Source of the DNA: an uncultured Microbacterium sp.
GTDB taxonomy: Bacteria > Actinomycetota > Actinomycetes > Actinomycetales > Microbacteriaceae
DNA length: 64,000 bases
Direction of reading: 5' to 3'
Assembly: GCF_900078385.1 (NCBI RefSeq)
Contig: NZ_FLQR01000001.1
Location: 124,001 to 188,000, forward strand
Shown: positions 48,106 through 58,762 of the stretch, one piece after another
Position numbering within the stretch: position 1 is the first letter of the stretch
Layout: each line of letters begins with the position of its first letter
The notes under the pieces: model-generated
What the model saw: the letters and a program-made list of their open reading frames with translations, nothing else
The model's database searches: none
What the model was told of the DNA's origin: nothing
Translations under genes and position numbers: made by a program

Positions 48106-49989
48106 CTAGTGAACCGTGGACACGTCGGGGCCGTCGTCGGCGGTCGCCTGGAGCGCGCGGATGAGCGACTGGGCGTCGTAGGGACCGGTGTGGCGACGTC
48201 CGTTCACGAAGAACGTGGGGACGGACGTGATGGACATGGCCTCGGCATCGAACATGTCGTCGCGGACGCGCGAGGCGACCTCGGGGGAGACGAGGTCGCG
48301 CTCGAACTTCGCGACGTCGAGGCCGAGCGTCTGGGCCAGCCGGATGATGTCGGTGGGGCGCTGGTTGTCCTGGTCGGCGAACAGGCCCCGCTCGAACTCG
48401 AAGAAGTGGCCCTGCATGGCGGCCGCCTCCGACGCCTCCGCGCCGGCGAGCGCGTTCGGGTGCTGCTGGACGAGCGGGGCGTGCCGCCACACGTAGCGCA
48501 GCCGGTCGCCGAGCTCGTCGTGGACCTCCTGGATGGAGCCGGATGCCTTGAGGCAGAAGCCGCACTGGAAGTCGCCGTACTCGACGATCGTGTACGGCGC
48601 GTCGACGGGGCCCCACACGTGGTCGCGGGCGGGGTCGACGGGACGCACGAGGGTCTGTCCCGTGTTCAGGTCGGGCCGGAGGGCATCGGAGATGCGGAAC
48701 ACGATCGTCGCGATGACGAAGGCGATGACGGAGGCGGCGAGGACGCCGACGCGGGCCTCGTTCTGCGCCGCCGCATCGTCGATCGCGAGGTCGATGATGA
48801 ACAGCGAGATCGTGAAGCCGATACCGCAGAGCGCCCCGCCGCCGGCGATGCGGTCCAGCGTCAGGCCGGGTCCGAACTCGCCGACGCGCAGGAGCCGCAA
48901 CACGCTCGTGGACCCGAGGACGCCGATGAGCTTGCCGACGACGAGACCGATGACGATGCCCCAGGTGAGGGAGGACTGCGCGGCGGCCGCGAGGATCTCG
49001 GGGCTCAGCACCACCCCGGCGTTCGCCAGCGCGAACAAGGGGAGGATGACGTACGCGACGTACGGCGCGTAGGCCGACTGCAGCCGCTCGTTGATGGAGA
49101 TGGATTCGCGGAGGCTGTTGGCCGCGGCCCGCGCGTACTCGGAGCTCGGCGACTGGCGGAACGTGCGGGCCAGCTCGAGCGCGTGCTCGACGTCGCGGCG
49201 GTCGGGCCGGTAGACCGGCACGAGGAGGGCGATCGCGACGCCCGCGAGCGTCGGGTGGACACCGGATGCCAGGAACGCGAACCACACGATGATCGCCAGG
49301 GTCGCGTACACCGGGCCGCGCCCGCTGCGGAGGTATCGGGTCGCCCACACGCCCGCGAGCCCGACCGCGGCGACGATGAGCGGGACCGGTGTGAAGTCCG
49401 CGGTGTAGACGAGGGCGATGATGCTGAGCGCGCCGATGTCGTCGACGACGGCGAGGGCGAGGAGGAAGACGCGCAGACGTCCGGGCACCCGCGGGCCGAT
49501 GAGGGCGAGCGCGCCGACGAGGAACGCGGTGTCGGTGGAGATCACGACGCCCCACGCGGCGGCGTGACCGGACGGCGCGGCGATCAGGACGAACAGGAGC
49601 GCAGGCAGGGCGAGCCCCGCGATCGCCGCGATCACCGGGACCATGGCGCGGGACCAGCTCGTGAGCTCGCCGATCGCGAACTCGCGACGCACTTCGAGCC
49701 CGACGGTGAAGAAGAAGACGGCCATGAGCGCATCGTTGACGAGGGCGTGCAGGGTGAAGTCGAGCTGGATGTCGCCGAGCCCGACCGTCATGTGCGTCTC
49801 CCAGAACGCGGCGTACGACCCGGTCGACAGGTTCGCCCACAGGATGGCGGCGGCCGTCGCGACGAGGAGGAGGAGCGCGCCGATGCGGTTCTGGCCCATC
49901 GCGGAGATGCGGGCGGCGATCGAGGGCCGCCTGCCTTCGCTGCTGTGCGTGCGGGAGCTCGGCTGCTCGAGGATCGACAGTTCCGTCAT
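48106..49989 (-). CDS. nhaA: NhaA-type Na+/H+ antiporter fused to a DsbA-like domain
   Basis: A 627-residue fusion. Residues 30-420 are NhaA: EVRREFAIGEL, GVVISTDTAFLVGALALIGPR and LALAVVDDIGALSIIA with the paired Asp of the transport site. Residues 440-627 are a DsbA/thioredoxin_4 domain with YGDFQCGFC and cis-Pro loop SVPTFFVNG. NhaA-DsbA fusions recur in actinobacteria; the thiol domain may regulate or assist the antiporter. The start at 49989 is followed by a soluble N-terminal tail of about 30 residues. It lies 10 nt upstream of the fusion oxidoreductase gene in genome order, on the same strand. Confidence 0.93.
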   Translation of the reverse strand: MTELSILEQPSSRTHSSEGRRPSIAARISAMGQNRIGALLLLVATAAAILWANLSTGSYAAFWETHMTVGLGDIQLDFTLHALVNDALMAVFFFTVGLEVRREFAIGELTSWSRAMVPVIAAIAGLALPALLFVLIAAPSGHAAAWGVVISTDTAFLVGALALIGPRVPGRLRVFLLALAVVDDIGALSIIALVYTADFTPVPLIVAAVGLAGVWATRYLRSGRGPVYATLAIIVWFAFLASGVHPTLAGVAIALLVPVYRPDRRDVEHALELARTFRQSPSSEYARAAANSLRESISINERLQSAYAPYVAYVILPLFALANAGVVLSPEILAAAAQSSLTWGIVIGLVVGKLIGVLGSTSVLRLLRVGEFGPGLTLDRIAGGGALCGIGFTISLFIIDLAIDDAAAQNEARVGVLAASVIAFVIATIVFRISDALRPDLNTGQTLVRPVDPARDHVWGPVDAPYTIVEYGDFQCGFCLKASGSIQEVHDELGDRLRYVWRHAPLVQQHPNALAGAEASEAAAMQGHFFEFERGLFADQDNQRPTDIIRLAQTLGLDVAKFERDLVSPEVASRVRDDMFDAEAMSITSVPTFFVNGRRHTGPYDAQSLIRALQATADDGPDVSTVH

Positions 49990-50077
49990 ACGAGGGGGAA
50001 CCCTTCGGGAGGCGTCGGGATTCCGCCCAGTTTCCACCCGTGGCGACGCGGACCGCAACGCCGGGGAGCGGGGAGGT

Positions 50078-51976
50078 TCAGCGCTGCGTGATCGCGAGGC
50101 ACGCGATCGCGGCGGCCGCCGACCAGGCCTGCGGGCGGCAGGCGGCCGGGTAGGGGGCCGGAGCCGGGGTGCGCTCGGCCGGATCCCCGGCGTGCAGCTC
50201 CGGCATCCGGAACCCGAACGCCTCCGCGGCGGCGAGGAGCCCTGCCACGAGGATGTCCGCATCCTCGTGCAGCCCGGCGCGCGCCATGCCGTGCGCGACG
50301 ATCGCGGTGTCGTGGGCCCACACGCTGCCGCCGTGATAGCTGAGGGGCCAGTAGCCGGCGGCGCCGGTCGACATCGTGCGCAGTCCGAACCCGGAGCTCA
50401 TGGTCGGTCCGACGAGCAGGCGCGCGACGCCTGTCTCCTGCTCAGGGTCGAGGATGCCGGTGCCGAGCAGATGCCCGATGTTCGAGGTGAGGGTGTCGAC
50501 GCCGCGACCGTCACGGTCCAGCGCGATCGCGGGATAGGTGCCCTCGTCGGTCGTGACCCAGAAGCGCTCCTGGAAGCGGGCGCGCAGCGCATCGGCCCAG
50601 CGGCGGATGTCGTCCGCGCCGTCGCGTCCGAACCGCTCGAGGAGATCGGCGCCCGCGTACGCGGCCTCATAGGCGTAGCCCTGCACTTCGCAGAGCGCGA
50701 TGGGTCCTTCGGCGAGCTCGCCGGTGCGCCACTGGATCGAGTCGCCCGAGTCCTTCCAGCCCTGGTTGGACAGGCCCCGTCCGGTCTCGTCGACATACTC
50801 GAGGAAGCCGTCCTCGCCCGCGCCGGCGCGCATCCACCCGAGGGCGGCCTCCAGCGCCGGGAGCAGGTCCCGCACCTCGTCCTCGGACATCCCGGCGGCC
50901 GCCGCGTCGCCGAGGAGGCACACCCACAGCGGCGTCGCGTCGACGGTCCCGTAGTACCGCGGGGGCAGGACGATCCCCTCGCCGGGCATGCGCAGCTCTC
51001 CGGCGCGCAGCTCGTGCAGGATCTTCCCGGGCTCCTCCGCCGTGTCCGGATCGGCGGCGGTGCCCTGCAGGCGCGCGAGCACGCGCAGGGTGGATGCCGC
51101 CGTCGCGACGTCGACGGGGAGGAGGAGGCGGGCGGCCCACAGCGAGTCGCGGCCGAACAGGGTGAGGAACCACGGGGTGCCGGCGGCGAGGAACTCGTCG
51201 TCGGGGTGCCCGGGCAGTGTGAGGCGCAGCGCGTCGAGGTCGGAGAGGGCGCGGCGCACCCACCGCGCGAGGCGCGGGTCGGCGCCCGACGCGGGCGCGG
51301 CGTCCGCCCACGGGGCGCGTGCGGCCGCGCCGCGGACGACGAGCGAGGGGTCGTCCAGGGTCGCCGACCATGTCACCTGCACCTCGCCGCGGGCCGGGCA
51401 GGTCAGCATCCACTCGAGCGTGACGTCGGCGTCGGCGGCCACGCGGGCGTCCGGCGCGCTGACGCGCATGCGCGCTCCGCCGCCGTCGATGTCGATGGCG
51501 CCTGCGTCCGACCCGCGCGTGGCCGTCCACGTCGCGGTCGGCGGCGTGCCGGCCTTCACCTCCTGGAGCGGCGCGAAGTCGGGTGTGAGGCGGAGGCGCA
51601 GCCGCAGCTCGACCGGCTCGGACAGGTGCGAGCTGACGGTGAGGCGCTCGTCGAGGCCGCCGTCGGTGACCGTCCGCACGCGTTCCAGGCGCACTTTGGG
51701 GTCGGGCCAGTCGTCGTCGACCCCGCGGAGGACGGCATCGAAGGAGACCTCGGATGCGCTGTGCTCCGCCACGGAGATCCACTCCGGGGCGATGTCGGGC
51801 TCGGCACCGGCCGGCCCGTAGGTGAGCGCGGTCGCCCGCACGAACCGGGTGTCGCCGTGATAGAGCCCGTCGATCGCATGAGCGCCGATCTCGCCGCTCC
51901 GCCCCGACCATACCTGCGTCGGAGCGCGCAGCGCGACGATGCCGTCGGAGAGGAACGGCTGCAGTCCCTCGGTCAT
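50078..51976 (-). CDS. Amylo-alpha-1,6-glucosidase-type glycogen debranching protein
   Basis: A 632-residue protein with an N-terminal GDE-like beta domain (GLYHGDTRFVRA) and a C-terminal (alpha/alpha)6 barrel (TPWFLTLFGRDSLWAARLLLPVD, YVDETGRGLSNQGWKDSGDSI, EVQGYAYEAAYAGADLL). Catalytic acids are expected in FGRDSLW and EVQGY. It would cleave alpha-1,6 or related glucosidic bonds inside the cell. It overlaps the malG stop by 4 nt, so the two were built to work together on an imported oligosaccharide. Confidence 0.88.
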   Translation of the reverse strand: MTEGLQPFLSDGIVALRAPTQVWSGRSGEIGAHAIDGLYHGDTRFVRATALTYGPAGAEPDIAPEWISVAEHSASEVSFDAVLRGVDDDWPDPKVRLERVRTVTDGGLDERLTVSSHLSEPVELRLRLRLTPDFAPLQEVKAGTPPTATWTATRGSDAGAIDIDGGGARMRVSAPDARVAADADVTLEWMLTCPARGEVQVTWSATLDDPSLVVRGAAARAPWADAAPASGADPRLARWVRRALSDLDALRLTLPGHPDDEFLAAGTPWFLTLFGRDSLWAARLLLPVDVATAASTLRVLARLQGTAADPDTAEEPGKILHELRAGELRMPGEGIVLPPRYYGTVDATPLWVCLLGDAAAAGMSEDEVRDLLPALEAALGWMRAGAGEDGFLEYVDETGRGLSNQGWKDSGDSIQWRTGELAEGPIALCEVQGYAYEAAYAGADLLERFGRDGADDIRRWADALRARFQERFWVTTDEGTYPAIALDRDGRGVDTLTSNIGHLLGTGILDPEQETGVARLLVGPTMSSGFGLRTMSTGAAGYWPLSYHGGSVWAHDTAIVAHGMARAGLHEDADILVAGLLAAAEAFGFRMPELHAGDPAERTPAPAPYPAACRPQAWSAAAAIACLAITQR

Positions 51977-52887
51977 CCCTTGACCGCCCCCTCGGCGGTG
52001 GTCATGATGCGTTTCTGGAAGACGAAGAACATCACGGCGACCGGGATCGTCATGATGGCGGCCGCGGCGAGCTTGAGCGGGTACTGCGTGCCCGAGCTCA
52101 GCTGTCCGGAGGCGAGGCTCGCGACGCCCTTCGTGAGGGTCGTGAGCTCCGGCGACTGCGTCGAGACGATGAAGTGGTTCAGCTCGTTCCACGATCCCTG
52201 GAACGACAGGATGATGATCGTGATGAGCGCGGGCCGGGCCATCGGCAGCACGACCGACCAGAACACGCGGAACGCGCCGGCCCCGTCGATGCGCGCCTGC
52301 TCCTCGACGGACACCGGGATCGACTCGAAGAAGTTCTTCATGATGAACACTCCCGCCGCGTCCACGAGGAGCGGGAGGATCATGCCCGCATAGGAGTCGT
52401 ACAGCCCCACCTGATTCAGGACGAGGAACCGGGGGATGAGGAGCACGACGCTCGGGACGGCCATCACCCCCACGACGAGGGCGAAGACGAGCCCTCGCCC
52501 GCGGAAGGTGAGGCGCGCGAGCGCGTACCCCGCGAGCGACACGAAGAACACCCGGCCGAGCGTCACGAACAGCGTGACGACCGCCGAGTTGAGGAACCAC
52601 AGCGGGAAGTCGCTGTTGAGGAACAGGCGCTCGTACGCGGCGACGGTGAACGTTTGCGGCAGCAGCGAGATCGGGTTCGACGCGGCCTCCTGCTCGCTCT
52701 TGAACGAGGTCGCGACCTGTACGAGGAACGGGTAGATGTACACGAGCGCGAGCACGACGAGCAGGCCGTACAGCACCACCTGCCCGGCGATGCCCTTCTT
52801 CGTCCACTGGCGGCGGCGCGTCGCGGTCGGTGCGGTGGGCTCGGCCGCCGCGATCCTCGTGGCGGCGGGCTGGACGGTGTCGGTCAC
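51973..52887 (-). CDS. Carbohydrate ABC transporter permease, MalG type
   Basis: A 304-residue permease with six membrane helices and the EAA loop VEEQARIDGAGAFRVFWSVVLPMARPALIT. The GTG start has AAGGGGG and overlaps a TGA that ends a malF-like C-terminus. Its partner permease, binding protein and the front of the regulator gene are missing, so it is probably non-functional alone unless it pairs with a permease encoded elsewhere. Confidence 0.9.
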   Translation of the reverse strand: MTDTVQPAATRIAAAEPTAPTATRRRQWTKKGIAGQVVLYGLLVVLALVYIYPFLVQVATSFKSEQEAASNPISLLPQTFTVAAYERLFLNSDFPLWFLNSAVVTLFVTLGRVFFVSLAGYALARLTFRGRGLVFALVVGVMAVPSVVLLIPRFLVLNQVGLYDSYAGMILPLLVDAAGVFIMKNFFESIPVSVEEQARIDGAGAFRVFWSVVLPMARPALITIIILSFQGSWNELNHFIVSTQSPELTTLTKGVASLASGQLSSGTQYPLKLAAAAIMTIPVAVMFFVFQKRIMTTAEGAVKG

Positions 52888-52934
52888 GGCCGGACCCCCT
52901 TGACCTGGTATTCGGCCGCGCGGCGACGCGAGAC
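52884..52934 (-). pseudogene. Remnant of the MalF-type permease C-terminus
   Basis: Read on the minus strand, the frame ending in TGA 52886-52884 gives SRRRAAEYQVKGVRP. This is a plausible end of a MalF-type permease, coupled to malG by GTGA. Upstream of about 52935 the sequence instead reads as LacI-family protein on the other strand. Everything else of malF is gone. The exact junction is uncertain. Confidence 0.5.
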
Positions 52935-53431
52935 CGGCGCGCGCCGCGACCGAGCACGCGCGGCAGCATGCGGGAGGGCGGGTCGCCTTCCTCGGCTGGC
53001 CGGCCGGGTCGGGCACGGGGGATGACCGCGAGCGCGGCTGGCGGGAGGCGATGCGGGCCGGCGGCGCGACCGATGCCGAACTCGCCGCGCTGCGCCTGAC
53101 CGTCCCGGAGAGCGTCGCGAAGGCGCGCGCCGCGACCACCGCGTTCCTGAAGCGGGACGGCGTCGACGCGATCGTCTGCGTGAGCGACTCGCTCGCGGTC
53201 GGTGCGCACGTCGCGGCCGTCGGCGCCCAGCGCGCCGACCTGCTCGTCATCGGATTCGACAACACGCCGGCGGCCGAGGCGCTGGGGCTGTCGAGCATCG
53301 AGCAGCTGCCCGAGGAGGTGGCAGTCGGGACGCTCGATCTGCTCACCGTCGGCGGCTCGCTCATCGGCAACCGGGCCCTCGAGGCCGGGCAGGCCCACGT
53401 CCTCGTCCGGCCGCGCCTCGTCGTGCGCTGA
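52935..53431 (+). pseudogene. 5'-truncated LacI-family regulator
   Basis: The plus-strand frame reads ATEHARQHAGGRVAFLGWPA, then GDDRERGWREAMRAGGATD, DAIVCVSDSLAVGAHVAA and VIGFDNTPAAEALGLSSIEQ, the second half of a LacI/GalR sugar-binding domain, to a normal stop. The HTH and the first sugar-binding lobe are absent, and no upstream sequence could encode them because malG begins there. It is a decayed regulator of the adjacent sugar operon. Confidence 0.8.
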
Positions 53432-53455
53432 GGGCGGCGGGGACGCAGCGCCCGG

Positions 53456-54235
53456 TCAGCGGCCGCCGATCCGCCGCTCGAGCTCGCGCGCCGCGTCGCG
53501 GGCGAGCTGCGCCAGCTCCGCGGCATCCCGATCCGCGTCGCCCGGCCACGTGACGGCGATGGCCGCCGCCGGCCAGCCCGTGTGATCGCGCACCGCGACG
53601 CCGACCGAGCGGAGGCCCAGCGTGACCTCGCCGTCCTCTTCGGCGACGCCGTCCGCCCGCACGGCGCGGAGCACATCGCGCAGCTCCCGCGGGCGCCGCG
53701 GTCCGCGGCCGGTGCGATCGGCGAAGGCCGCGGCATCCGGGTACAGCGCCCGCACCTGCCCCGCGGGCAGGAGGGCCAGCATCGCGCGGCCCGTGGCCGT
53801 CAGGTGCGCGGGGAGCCGCACGCCGACGTCGGTCACGAGCGCGGGACGGCGCGGCGCGCGCTCCTCCACGATGTACAGCACGTCGCGCCCCGTCATGACC
53901 GCGAGGTGCGCGCTCTCGCCGGCGCGGTCGGCGAGTCCGGCGACGAGCGGGCGGCCGAGACGGGCGAGCGGATCCTGCCGCGCGTAGCCGCCCGCGAGCT
54001 CGAAGGCCGCGGTGCCGAGTCCCCAGCGCCGCTCCGCCTCGAGGTGCACGACGTAGCCGTGCCCGGCCATCGCGTGCAGCAGGTGGTAGACGGTGGACCG
54101 GGGGATGCGCAGCGCCGTCGCGACGGTCTGCGCCGCGACCGGTCCGCGCTGGCGCGCGAGGAACGTCAGCACCCGCAGGGTCTGGTCGGCTGCCGGGACC
54201 TGGGGCCTCGCGTGCGGCGTCACGTCTGGGATCAC
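53456..54235 (-). CDS. IclR-family transcriptional regulator
   Basis: A 259-residue IclR-type protein: N-terminal winged helix (TLRVLTFLARQRGPVAAQTVATALRIPRSTVYHLLHAM) and C-terminal effector domain (LPAHLTATGRAMLALLPAGQVRALYP, GVAEEDGEVTLGLRSVGVAVRD). It is divergent from hutH, so it probably controls histidine use in response to a pathway compound. GTG 54235 is chosen because CATCCT lies 6 nt before it. Other in-frame GTG codons at 54241 and 54223 are possible. Confidence 0.85.
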   Translation of the reverse strand: MIPDVTPHARPQVPAADQTLRVLTFLARQRGPVAAQTVATALRIPRSTVYHLLHAMAGHGYVVHLEAERRWGLGTAAFELAGGYARQDPLARLGRPLVAGLADRAGESAHLAVMTGRDVLYIVEERAPRRPALVTDVGVRLPAHLTATGRAMLALLPAGQVRALYPDAAAFADRTGRGPRRPRELRDVLRAVRADGVAEEDGEVTLGLRSVGVAVRDHTGWPAAAIAVTWPGDADRDAAELAQLARDAARELERRIGGR

Positions 54236-54239
54236 AGAC
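54224..54239. promoter_or_regulatory. Inverted repeat between iclR-type gene and hutH
   Basis: GTCTG-GGATCA-CAGAC covers the predicted transcription start of the IclR-type gene, about 60 nt from the hutH start. It is a candidate site for autoregulation and hut control. Confidence 0.5.
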
Positions 54240-54293
54240 ACAGGATGCCACGGGAGCATGGCGCTGTGGGCGCCGCGGGGGTGGAATCAGAGC

Positions 54294-55892
54294 ATGACCG
54301 CCGCACCCGTCTCGGAGACCGCCACCCACCGCACGGCGAGTCCGCGCGTGCGCATCGGGCCGGGCGCGCCGCTCACCCCCGCCGACGTGGTCGCGGTGGC
54401 TCGCGCCGACGCCCGCATCGCCGTGGATGAGGCCGCGCTCACCCGGGTGGCCACCTCGCGCGCCCTCGTCGAGCGTCTCGCCGACGACCCCGAGCCGCAT
54501 TACGGCATCTCGACCGGCTTCGGCGCGCTCGCGACGACCTTCATCGCCCCCGAGCGCCGCCGCCAGCTGCAGGCCAGCCTCATCCGATCGCACGCGGCCG
54601 GCACCGGCACGGAGGTCGAGCGCGAGGTCATCCGCGCCCTCCAGCTCCTCCGCCTGCAGACTCTCGCGTCGGGCCGTACGGGAGTGCGCCCGGTCGTCGT
54701 GGAGACGTATGCGGCGATGCTCGACGCCGGCATCACCCCGATCGTCCGCGAGTACGGCTCGCTCGGCTGCTCGGGCGACCTCGCGCCCCTCTCGCACGTC
54801 GCGCTCGCCGCCATGGGGGAAGGCGAGGTCCGCGACGCGACCGGTGCCGTGGTCCCGGCGGCCGACGCGCTCGCCGCCGCCGGCATCGCACCGCTCGTGC
54901 TGGAGGAGAAGGAAGGCCTCGCCCTCATCAACGGCACCGACGGGATGCTGGGGATGCTGCTCCTCGCGGTGCACGACCTCGACGTGCTCCTGGCCACCGC
55001 CGACCTCGCCGCCGCCCTGTCGATCGAGAGCCAGCTGGGCACCGACGCCGTCTTCGCCGCCGACCTCATGGCCCTGCGCCCGCAGGTCGGCCAGGCCGCG
55101 TCGGCCGCGAACCTGCGTGCGTTCCTCGCCGGGTCGCCGATCGTCGCGAGCCACCGCGACCCCGCGGTCTGCACCCGCGTGCAGGATGCGTACTCCCTCC
55201 GCTGCACGCCGCAGGTGCACGGCGCGGCGCGGGACACCCTCGACCACGCGCGGATGATCGCCGAGCGGGAGCTGGCATCCACGGTCGACAACCCCGTCCT
55301 CACCGACGACGGCCGGGTGGAGTCCAACGGCAACTTCCACGGCGCGCCCGTCGGCTACGTGCTCGACTTCCTCGCGATCGCGGTCGCCGACGTTGCCTCC
55401 ATCTCCGAACGCCGCACCGACCGGGCCCTCGACCGCACCCGCAGCCACGGCCTGCCGCCGTTCCTCGCCGACGAGGCGGGCGTCGACTCGGGCCTCATGA
55501 TCGCGCAGTATGCCGCGGCCGGCATCGTCTCGGAGCTCAAGCGGCTCGCCGTCCCGGCATCCGTCGACTCCATCCCGTCCTCCGCGATGCAGGAGGACCA
55601 CGTCTCGATGGGGTGGGCGGCTGCGCGGAAGCTCCGCCGCGCCGTCGACGGGCTCGCACGGGTGCTCGCGATCGAGATCGTGACGGGATGCCGTGCGCTC
55701 GACCTCCGCGCGCCGCTCCAGCCGGGCGCCGTGACCGGCGCCGTGCGCGCCCTCGTCCGCACCGTCGTCGACGGCCCGGGCCCGGACCGGTTCGTCTCAC
55801 CGGAGATCGAGGCCGTCACCGAGCTCGTGCTCTCCGGACGGATCGCACGCACCGCGGCCGACGCCGCCGGCTTCGAAGAGAACACCCGATGA
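54294..55892 (+). CDS. hutH: Histidine ammonia-lyase
   Basis: A 532-residue enzyme that removes ammonia from histidine to give urocanate, the first hut step. The MIO prosthetic group forms from the tripeptide in [14 protein letters not shown]: Cys-Ser-Gly rather than Ala-Ser-Gly, a variant I believe common in actinobacteria. Other signatures are [11 protein letters not shown] near 64-74, [15 protein letters not shown] and ESNGNFHG. The ATG 54294 begins the conserved protein. TGGAAT lies 6 nt upstream, so it may be leaderless. It overlaps hutU. Confidence 0.96.
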   Translation: MTAAPVSETATHRTASPRVRIGPGAPLTPADVVAVARADARIAVDEAALTRVATSRALVERLADDPEPHYGISTGFGALATTFIAPERRRQLQASLIRSHAAGTGTEVEREVIRALQLLRLQTLASGRTGVRPVVVETYAAMLDAGITPIVREYGSLGCSGDLAPLSHVALAAMGEGEVRDATGAVVPAADALAAAGIAPLVLEEKEGLALINGTDGMLGMLLLAVHDLDVLLATADLAAALSIESQLGTDAVFAADLMALRPQVGQAASAANLRAFLAGSPIVASHRDPAVCTRVQDAYSLRCTPQVHGAARDTLDHARMIAERELASTVDNPVLTDDGRVESNGNFHGAPVGYVLDFLAIAVADVASISERRTDRALDRTRSHGLPPFLADEAGVDSGLMIAQYAAAGIVSELKRLAVPASVDSIPSSAMQEDHVSMGWAAARKLRRAVDGLARVLAIEIVTGCRALDLRAPLQPGAVTGAVRALVRTVVDGPGPDRFVSPEIEAVTELVLSGRIARTAADAAGFEENTR

Positions 55893-55906
55893 CACAGGGG
55901 GATGCC

Positions 55907-57565
55907 ATGACCGCAGGCCACGAGCGGGGACCCGTGCGCGCCGCGCGCGGCGCCGAGCGGACCGCGAAGAGCTGGGGTGCGGAAGCCGCCAAGCGCATGC
56001 TCATGAACAACCTCGATCCCGAGGTCGCCGAGCACCCCGAAGACCTCGTCGTCTACGGCGGCACGGGCAAGGCCGCGCGGTCGTGGGCGGCGTACGACGC
56101 GATCGTCCGCACCCTCGACGAGCTCGAACCCGATGAGACGCTGCTCGTGCAGTCCGGCAAGCCCGTCGGCGTCTTCCGCACGCACGAGTGGGCCCCGCGG
56201 GTCCTCATCGCCAACTCGAACCTCGTGGGCGACTGGGCGACGTGGCCGGAGTTCCGCCGGCTCGAGGCGCTCGGTCTCACGATGTACGGGCAGATGACCG
56301 CGGGGTCGTGGATCTACATCGGCACGCAGGGCATCCTGCAGGGCACGTACGAGACCTTCGCCGCCGTCGCCCGCTCGCTCGGCCGCGCGTCGCTCGCCGG
56401 CACCCTGACCCTCACCGGCGGGGCCGGTGGCATGGGCGGCGCGCAGCCGCTCGCCGTCACGATGAACGACGGTGCCGTGCTCATCGTCGACGTCGACGCG
56501 TCGCGCCTCGAGCGCCGCGTCGCGCACGGCTACCTCGACGAGGTGGCGCCCGACCTCGACACCGCCCTCGCGCGCGCCGTCGCGGCGAAGGACGCCGGGC
56601 AGGCGCGGTCGATCGGCGTCGTCGGCAACGCGGCCGAGGTGTTCCCCGAGCTCCTGCGCCGCGGCGCGCCCATCGACATCGTCACGGATCAGACGAGCGC
56701 GCACGACCCGCTCTCGTACCTCCCGATGGGTATGCCGTTCGAGGAATGGAAGGGCGAGGCCGCCCGCGACCCCGAGGGCTTCACCGAACGCGCGCGCGCG
56801 TCGATGGCGCAGCACGTCGCCGCGATGGTCGGCTTCCAGGATGCCGGCGCCGCCGTCTTCGACTACGGCAACTCCATCCGTGCCGAGGCGCAGCTCGGCG
56901 GCTTCGGCCGGGCGTTCGAGTTCCCCGGCTTCGTCCCGGCGTACATCCGGCCCCAGTTCGCCGAGGGCCGCGGCCCGTTCCGCTGGGTCGCGCTCTCCGG
57001 GGATCCCGAAGACATCCGCCGCACCGACGAGGCGATCAAGGCGCTGTTCCCGGACGATGCCGGACTGGTCCGCTGGCTCGACAAGGCCGCGGAGAAGGTC
57101 CACTTCGAAGGGCTCCCGGCGCGCATCTGCTGGCTCGGCTACAAGGAGCGCCATCTCGCGGGCCTGACCTTCAACGAGATGGTCGCCTCCGGCGAGCTGA
57201 GCGGCCCGATCGTCATCGGCCGCGACCACCTCGACGCCGGGTCGGTGGCGAGCCCCTACCGGGAGACGGAGGCGATGGCGGACGGGTCGGACGCCATCGC
57301 GGACTGGCCGCTGCTCAATGCGCTGCTGAACACGGCCTCCGGCGCGTCGTGGGTCTCGATCCACCACGGTGGCGGTGTCGGGATCGGCCGCTCCATCCAT
57401 GCGGGGCAGGTGACCGTCGCCGACGGGACGCCGCTCGCCGCCGAGAAGCTCGAGCGCGTCCTCACGAACGATCCCGGCACGGGCGTCATGCGGCATGTGG
57501 ACGCCGGCTACGAACGCGCCCGCGAGGTCGCCCGCGAGCGCGGCCTGATCGTGCCGATGCCATGA
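55907..57565 (+). CDS. hutU: Urocanate hydratase
   Basis: A 552-residue enzyme (558 if it starts at 55889) that adds water to urocanate using tightly bound NAD+. Motifs include [50 protein letters not shown] and [15 protein letters not shown]. An ATG at 55889 overlaps the hutH stop in ATGA, but ATG 55907 has AGGGGG at better spacing and is preferred. Either is possible. It overlaps hutI by 4 nt. Confidence 0.95.
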   Translation: MTAGHERGPVRAARGAERTAKSWGAEAAKRMLMNNLDPEVAEHPEDLVVYGGTGKAARSWAAYDAIVRTLDELEPDETLLVQSGKPVGVFRTHEWAPRVLIANSNLVGDWATWPEFRRLEALGLTMYGQMTAGSWIYIGTQGILQGTYETFAAVARSLGRASLAGTLTLTGGAGGMGGAQPLAVTMNDGAVLIVDVDASRLERRVAHGYLDEVAPDLDTALARAVAAKDAGQARSIGVVGNAAEVFPELLRRGAPIDIVTDQTSAHDPLSYLPMGMPFEEWKGEAARDPEGFTERARASMAQHVAAMVGFQDAGAAVFDYGNSIRAEAQLGGFGRAFEFPGFVPAYIRPQFAEGRGPFRWVALSGDPEDIRRTDEAIKALFPDDAGLVRWLDKAAEKVHFEGLPARICWLGYKERHLAGLTFNEMVASGELSGPIVIGRDHLDAGSVASPYRETEAMADGSDAIADWPLLNALLNTASGASWVSIHHGGGVGIGRSIHAGQVTVADGTPLAAEKLERVLTNDPGTGVMRHVDAGYERAREVARERGLIVPMP

Positions 57566-58755
57566 CCGACGCCCTGCTGCTGACCGGCATCGCCGAGCTC
57601 ACGACCAACACGCCCCGCCCGGGCGACCCGACCGGGACGATCACGCGGGCCGCGGTCCTCGTCGTCGACGGCCGGGTCGCGTGGGCCGGACCCGGCGCCG
57701 ACGCGCACGGCGCCGTCGCGGCGCACGACGCGGGCGCCGCGGTCGTCGTCGAGGACGTCGACGGCCGGGCGGTCATCCCCGGGTTCGTCGACGCGCACAC
57801 CCACCTCGTGTTCGGCGGCGACCGCGCCGACGAGTTCGAGGCGCGGATGGCGGGGACGCCGTACACGGCCGGCGGCATCCGGCGCACCGTCGCCGCCACC
57901 CGCGCGGCGACGGAGGACGAGCTGCGCGCCCGCCTCGCCGGGTTCGTCGCGGAGCTCCACCGCCAGGGCACGACGGCGTTCGAGGTGAAGACCGGGTACG
58001 ACCTCACCGTCGAGGGCGAGGCACGGCTCGCACGGCTCGCGGCCGAGGTCACCGCGGAGGTCACCTTCCTCGGCGCGCACGTCGTCCCGTCGGAGTTCAC
58101 CGGCGACCGCGGGGCGTATCTCGCCCTCGTCTGCGGACCCATGCTCGACGCCGTCCGTCCGCATGCGCGCTGGATCGACGTGTTCTGCGAGGAGGGCGCC
58201 TTCACACCCGAGGAGACCCGGCGCGTCATCGCCGCGGGCGCCGCGGCCGGCCTGCCGGCGCGCCTCCACGGCAACCAACTCGGCTACGGCGCCGGTGTCC
58301 GTCTCGCCGTCGAGGCCGGCGCGGCGTCGGTCGATCACTGCACGTATCTCTCCGACGACGATGTCGCGGCCCTCGCGGGCTCGGACGTCGTCGCGACGCT
58401 GCTGCCGGGCGTGGAGTTCTCCACGCGGCACCCGTACCCCGACGCCCGCCGCCTCCTGGACGCCGGCGTGACGGTCGCGCTCGCGAGCGACTGCAATCCG
58501 GGCACGAGCTTCACGAGCTCGATGCCGCTCATGATCGCGCTCGCGGTCCGCGAGATGGGGATGACGCCGGCGGAGGCCGTCTGGGCCGCGACCGCCGGCG
58601 GGGCGCGGGCGCTGCGCCGCACCGATGTCGGACATCTCGGCGCGGGCGCGCGGGCCGACCTCGTCGTCCTCGATGCGCCGACGCGCGTGCACCTGGCCTA
58701 CCGGCCGGGCGTCCCGCTCGTGCGCGACGTGTTCGTGGGCGGCGCGCGGGTCTGA
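57562..58755 (+). CDS. hutI: Imidazolonepropionase
   Basis: A 397-residue amidohydrolase that opens 4-imidazolone-5-propionate to N-formimidoyl-glutamate. The metal-binding DAHTH lies near 75-79, followed by [31 protein letters not shown] and [18 protein letters not shown]. It is the third gene of the coupled hutHUI operon and ends 7 nt before the convergent sixA-like gene. Confidence 0.95.
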   Translation: MTDALLLTGIAELTTNTPRPGDPTGTITRAAVLVVDGRVAWAGPGADAHGAVAAHDAGAAVVVEDVDGRAVIPGFVDAHTHLVFGGDRADEFEARMAGTPYTAGGIRRTVAATRAATEDELRARLAGFVAELHRQGTTAFEVKTGYDLTVEGEARLARLAAEVTAEVTFLGAHVVPSEFTGDRGAYLALVCGPMLDAVRPHARWIDVFCEEGAFTPEETRRVIAAGAAAGLPARLHGNQLGYGAGVRLAVEAGAASVDHCTYLSDDDVAALAGSDVVATLLPGVEFSTRHPYPDARRLLDAGVTVALASDCNPGTSFTSSMPLMIALAVREMGMTPAEAVWAATAGGARALRRTDVGHLGAGARADLVVLDAPTRVHLAYRPGVPLVRDVFVGGARV

Positions 58756-58762
58756 GCCGCCC

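Noticed and set aside
48019..50091. 690-codon plus-strand open frame opposite nhaA
   Set aside because: Antisense shadow with extreme Arg/Asp/Gly content and no recognisable fold.
54093..54293. Upstream in-frame extension of hutH
   Set aside because: It would run through the divergent IclR-type gene and its operator. Conserved hutH sequence starts after ATG 54294.
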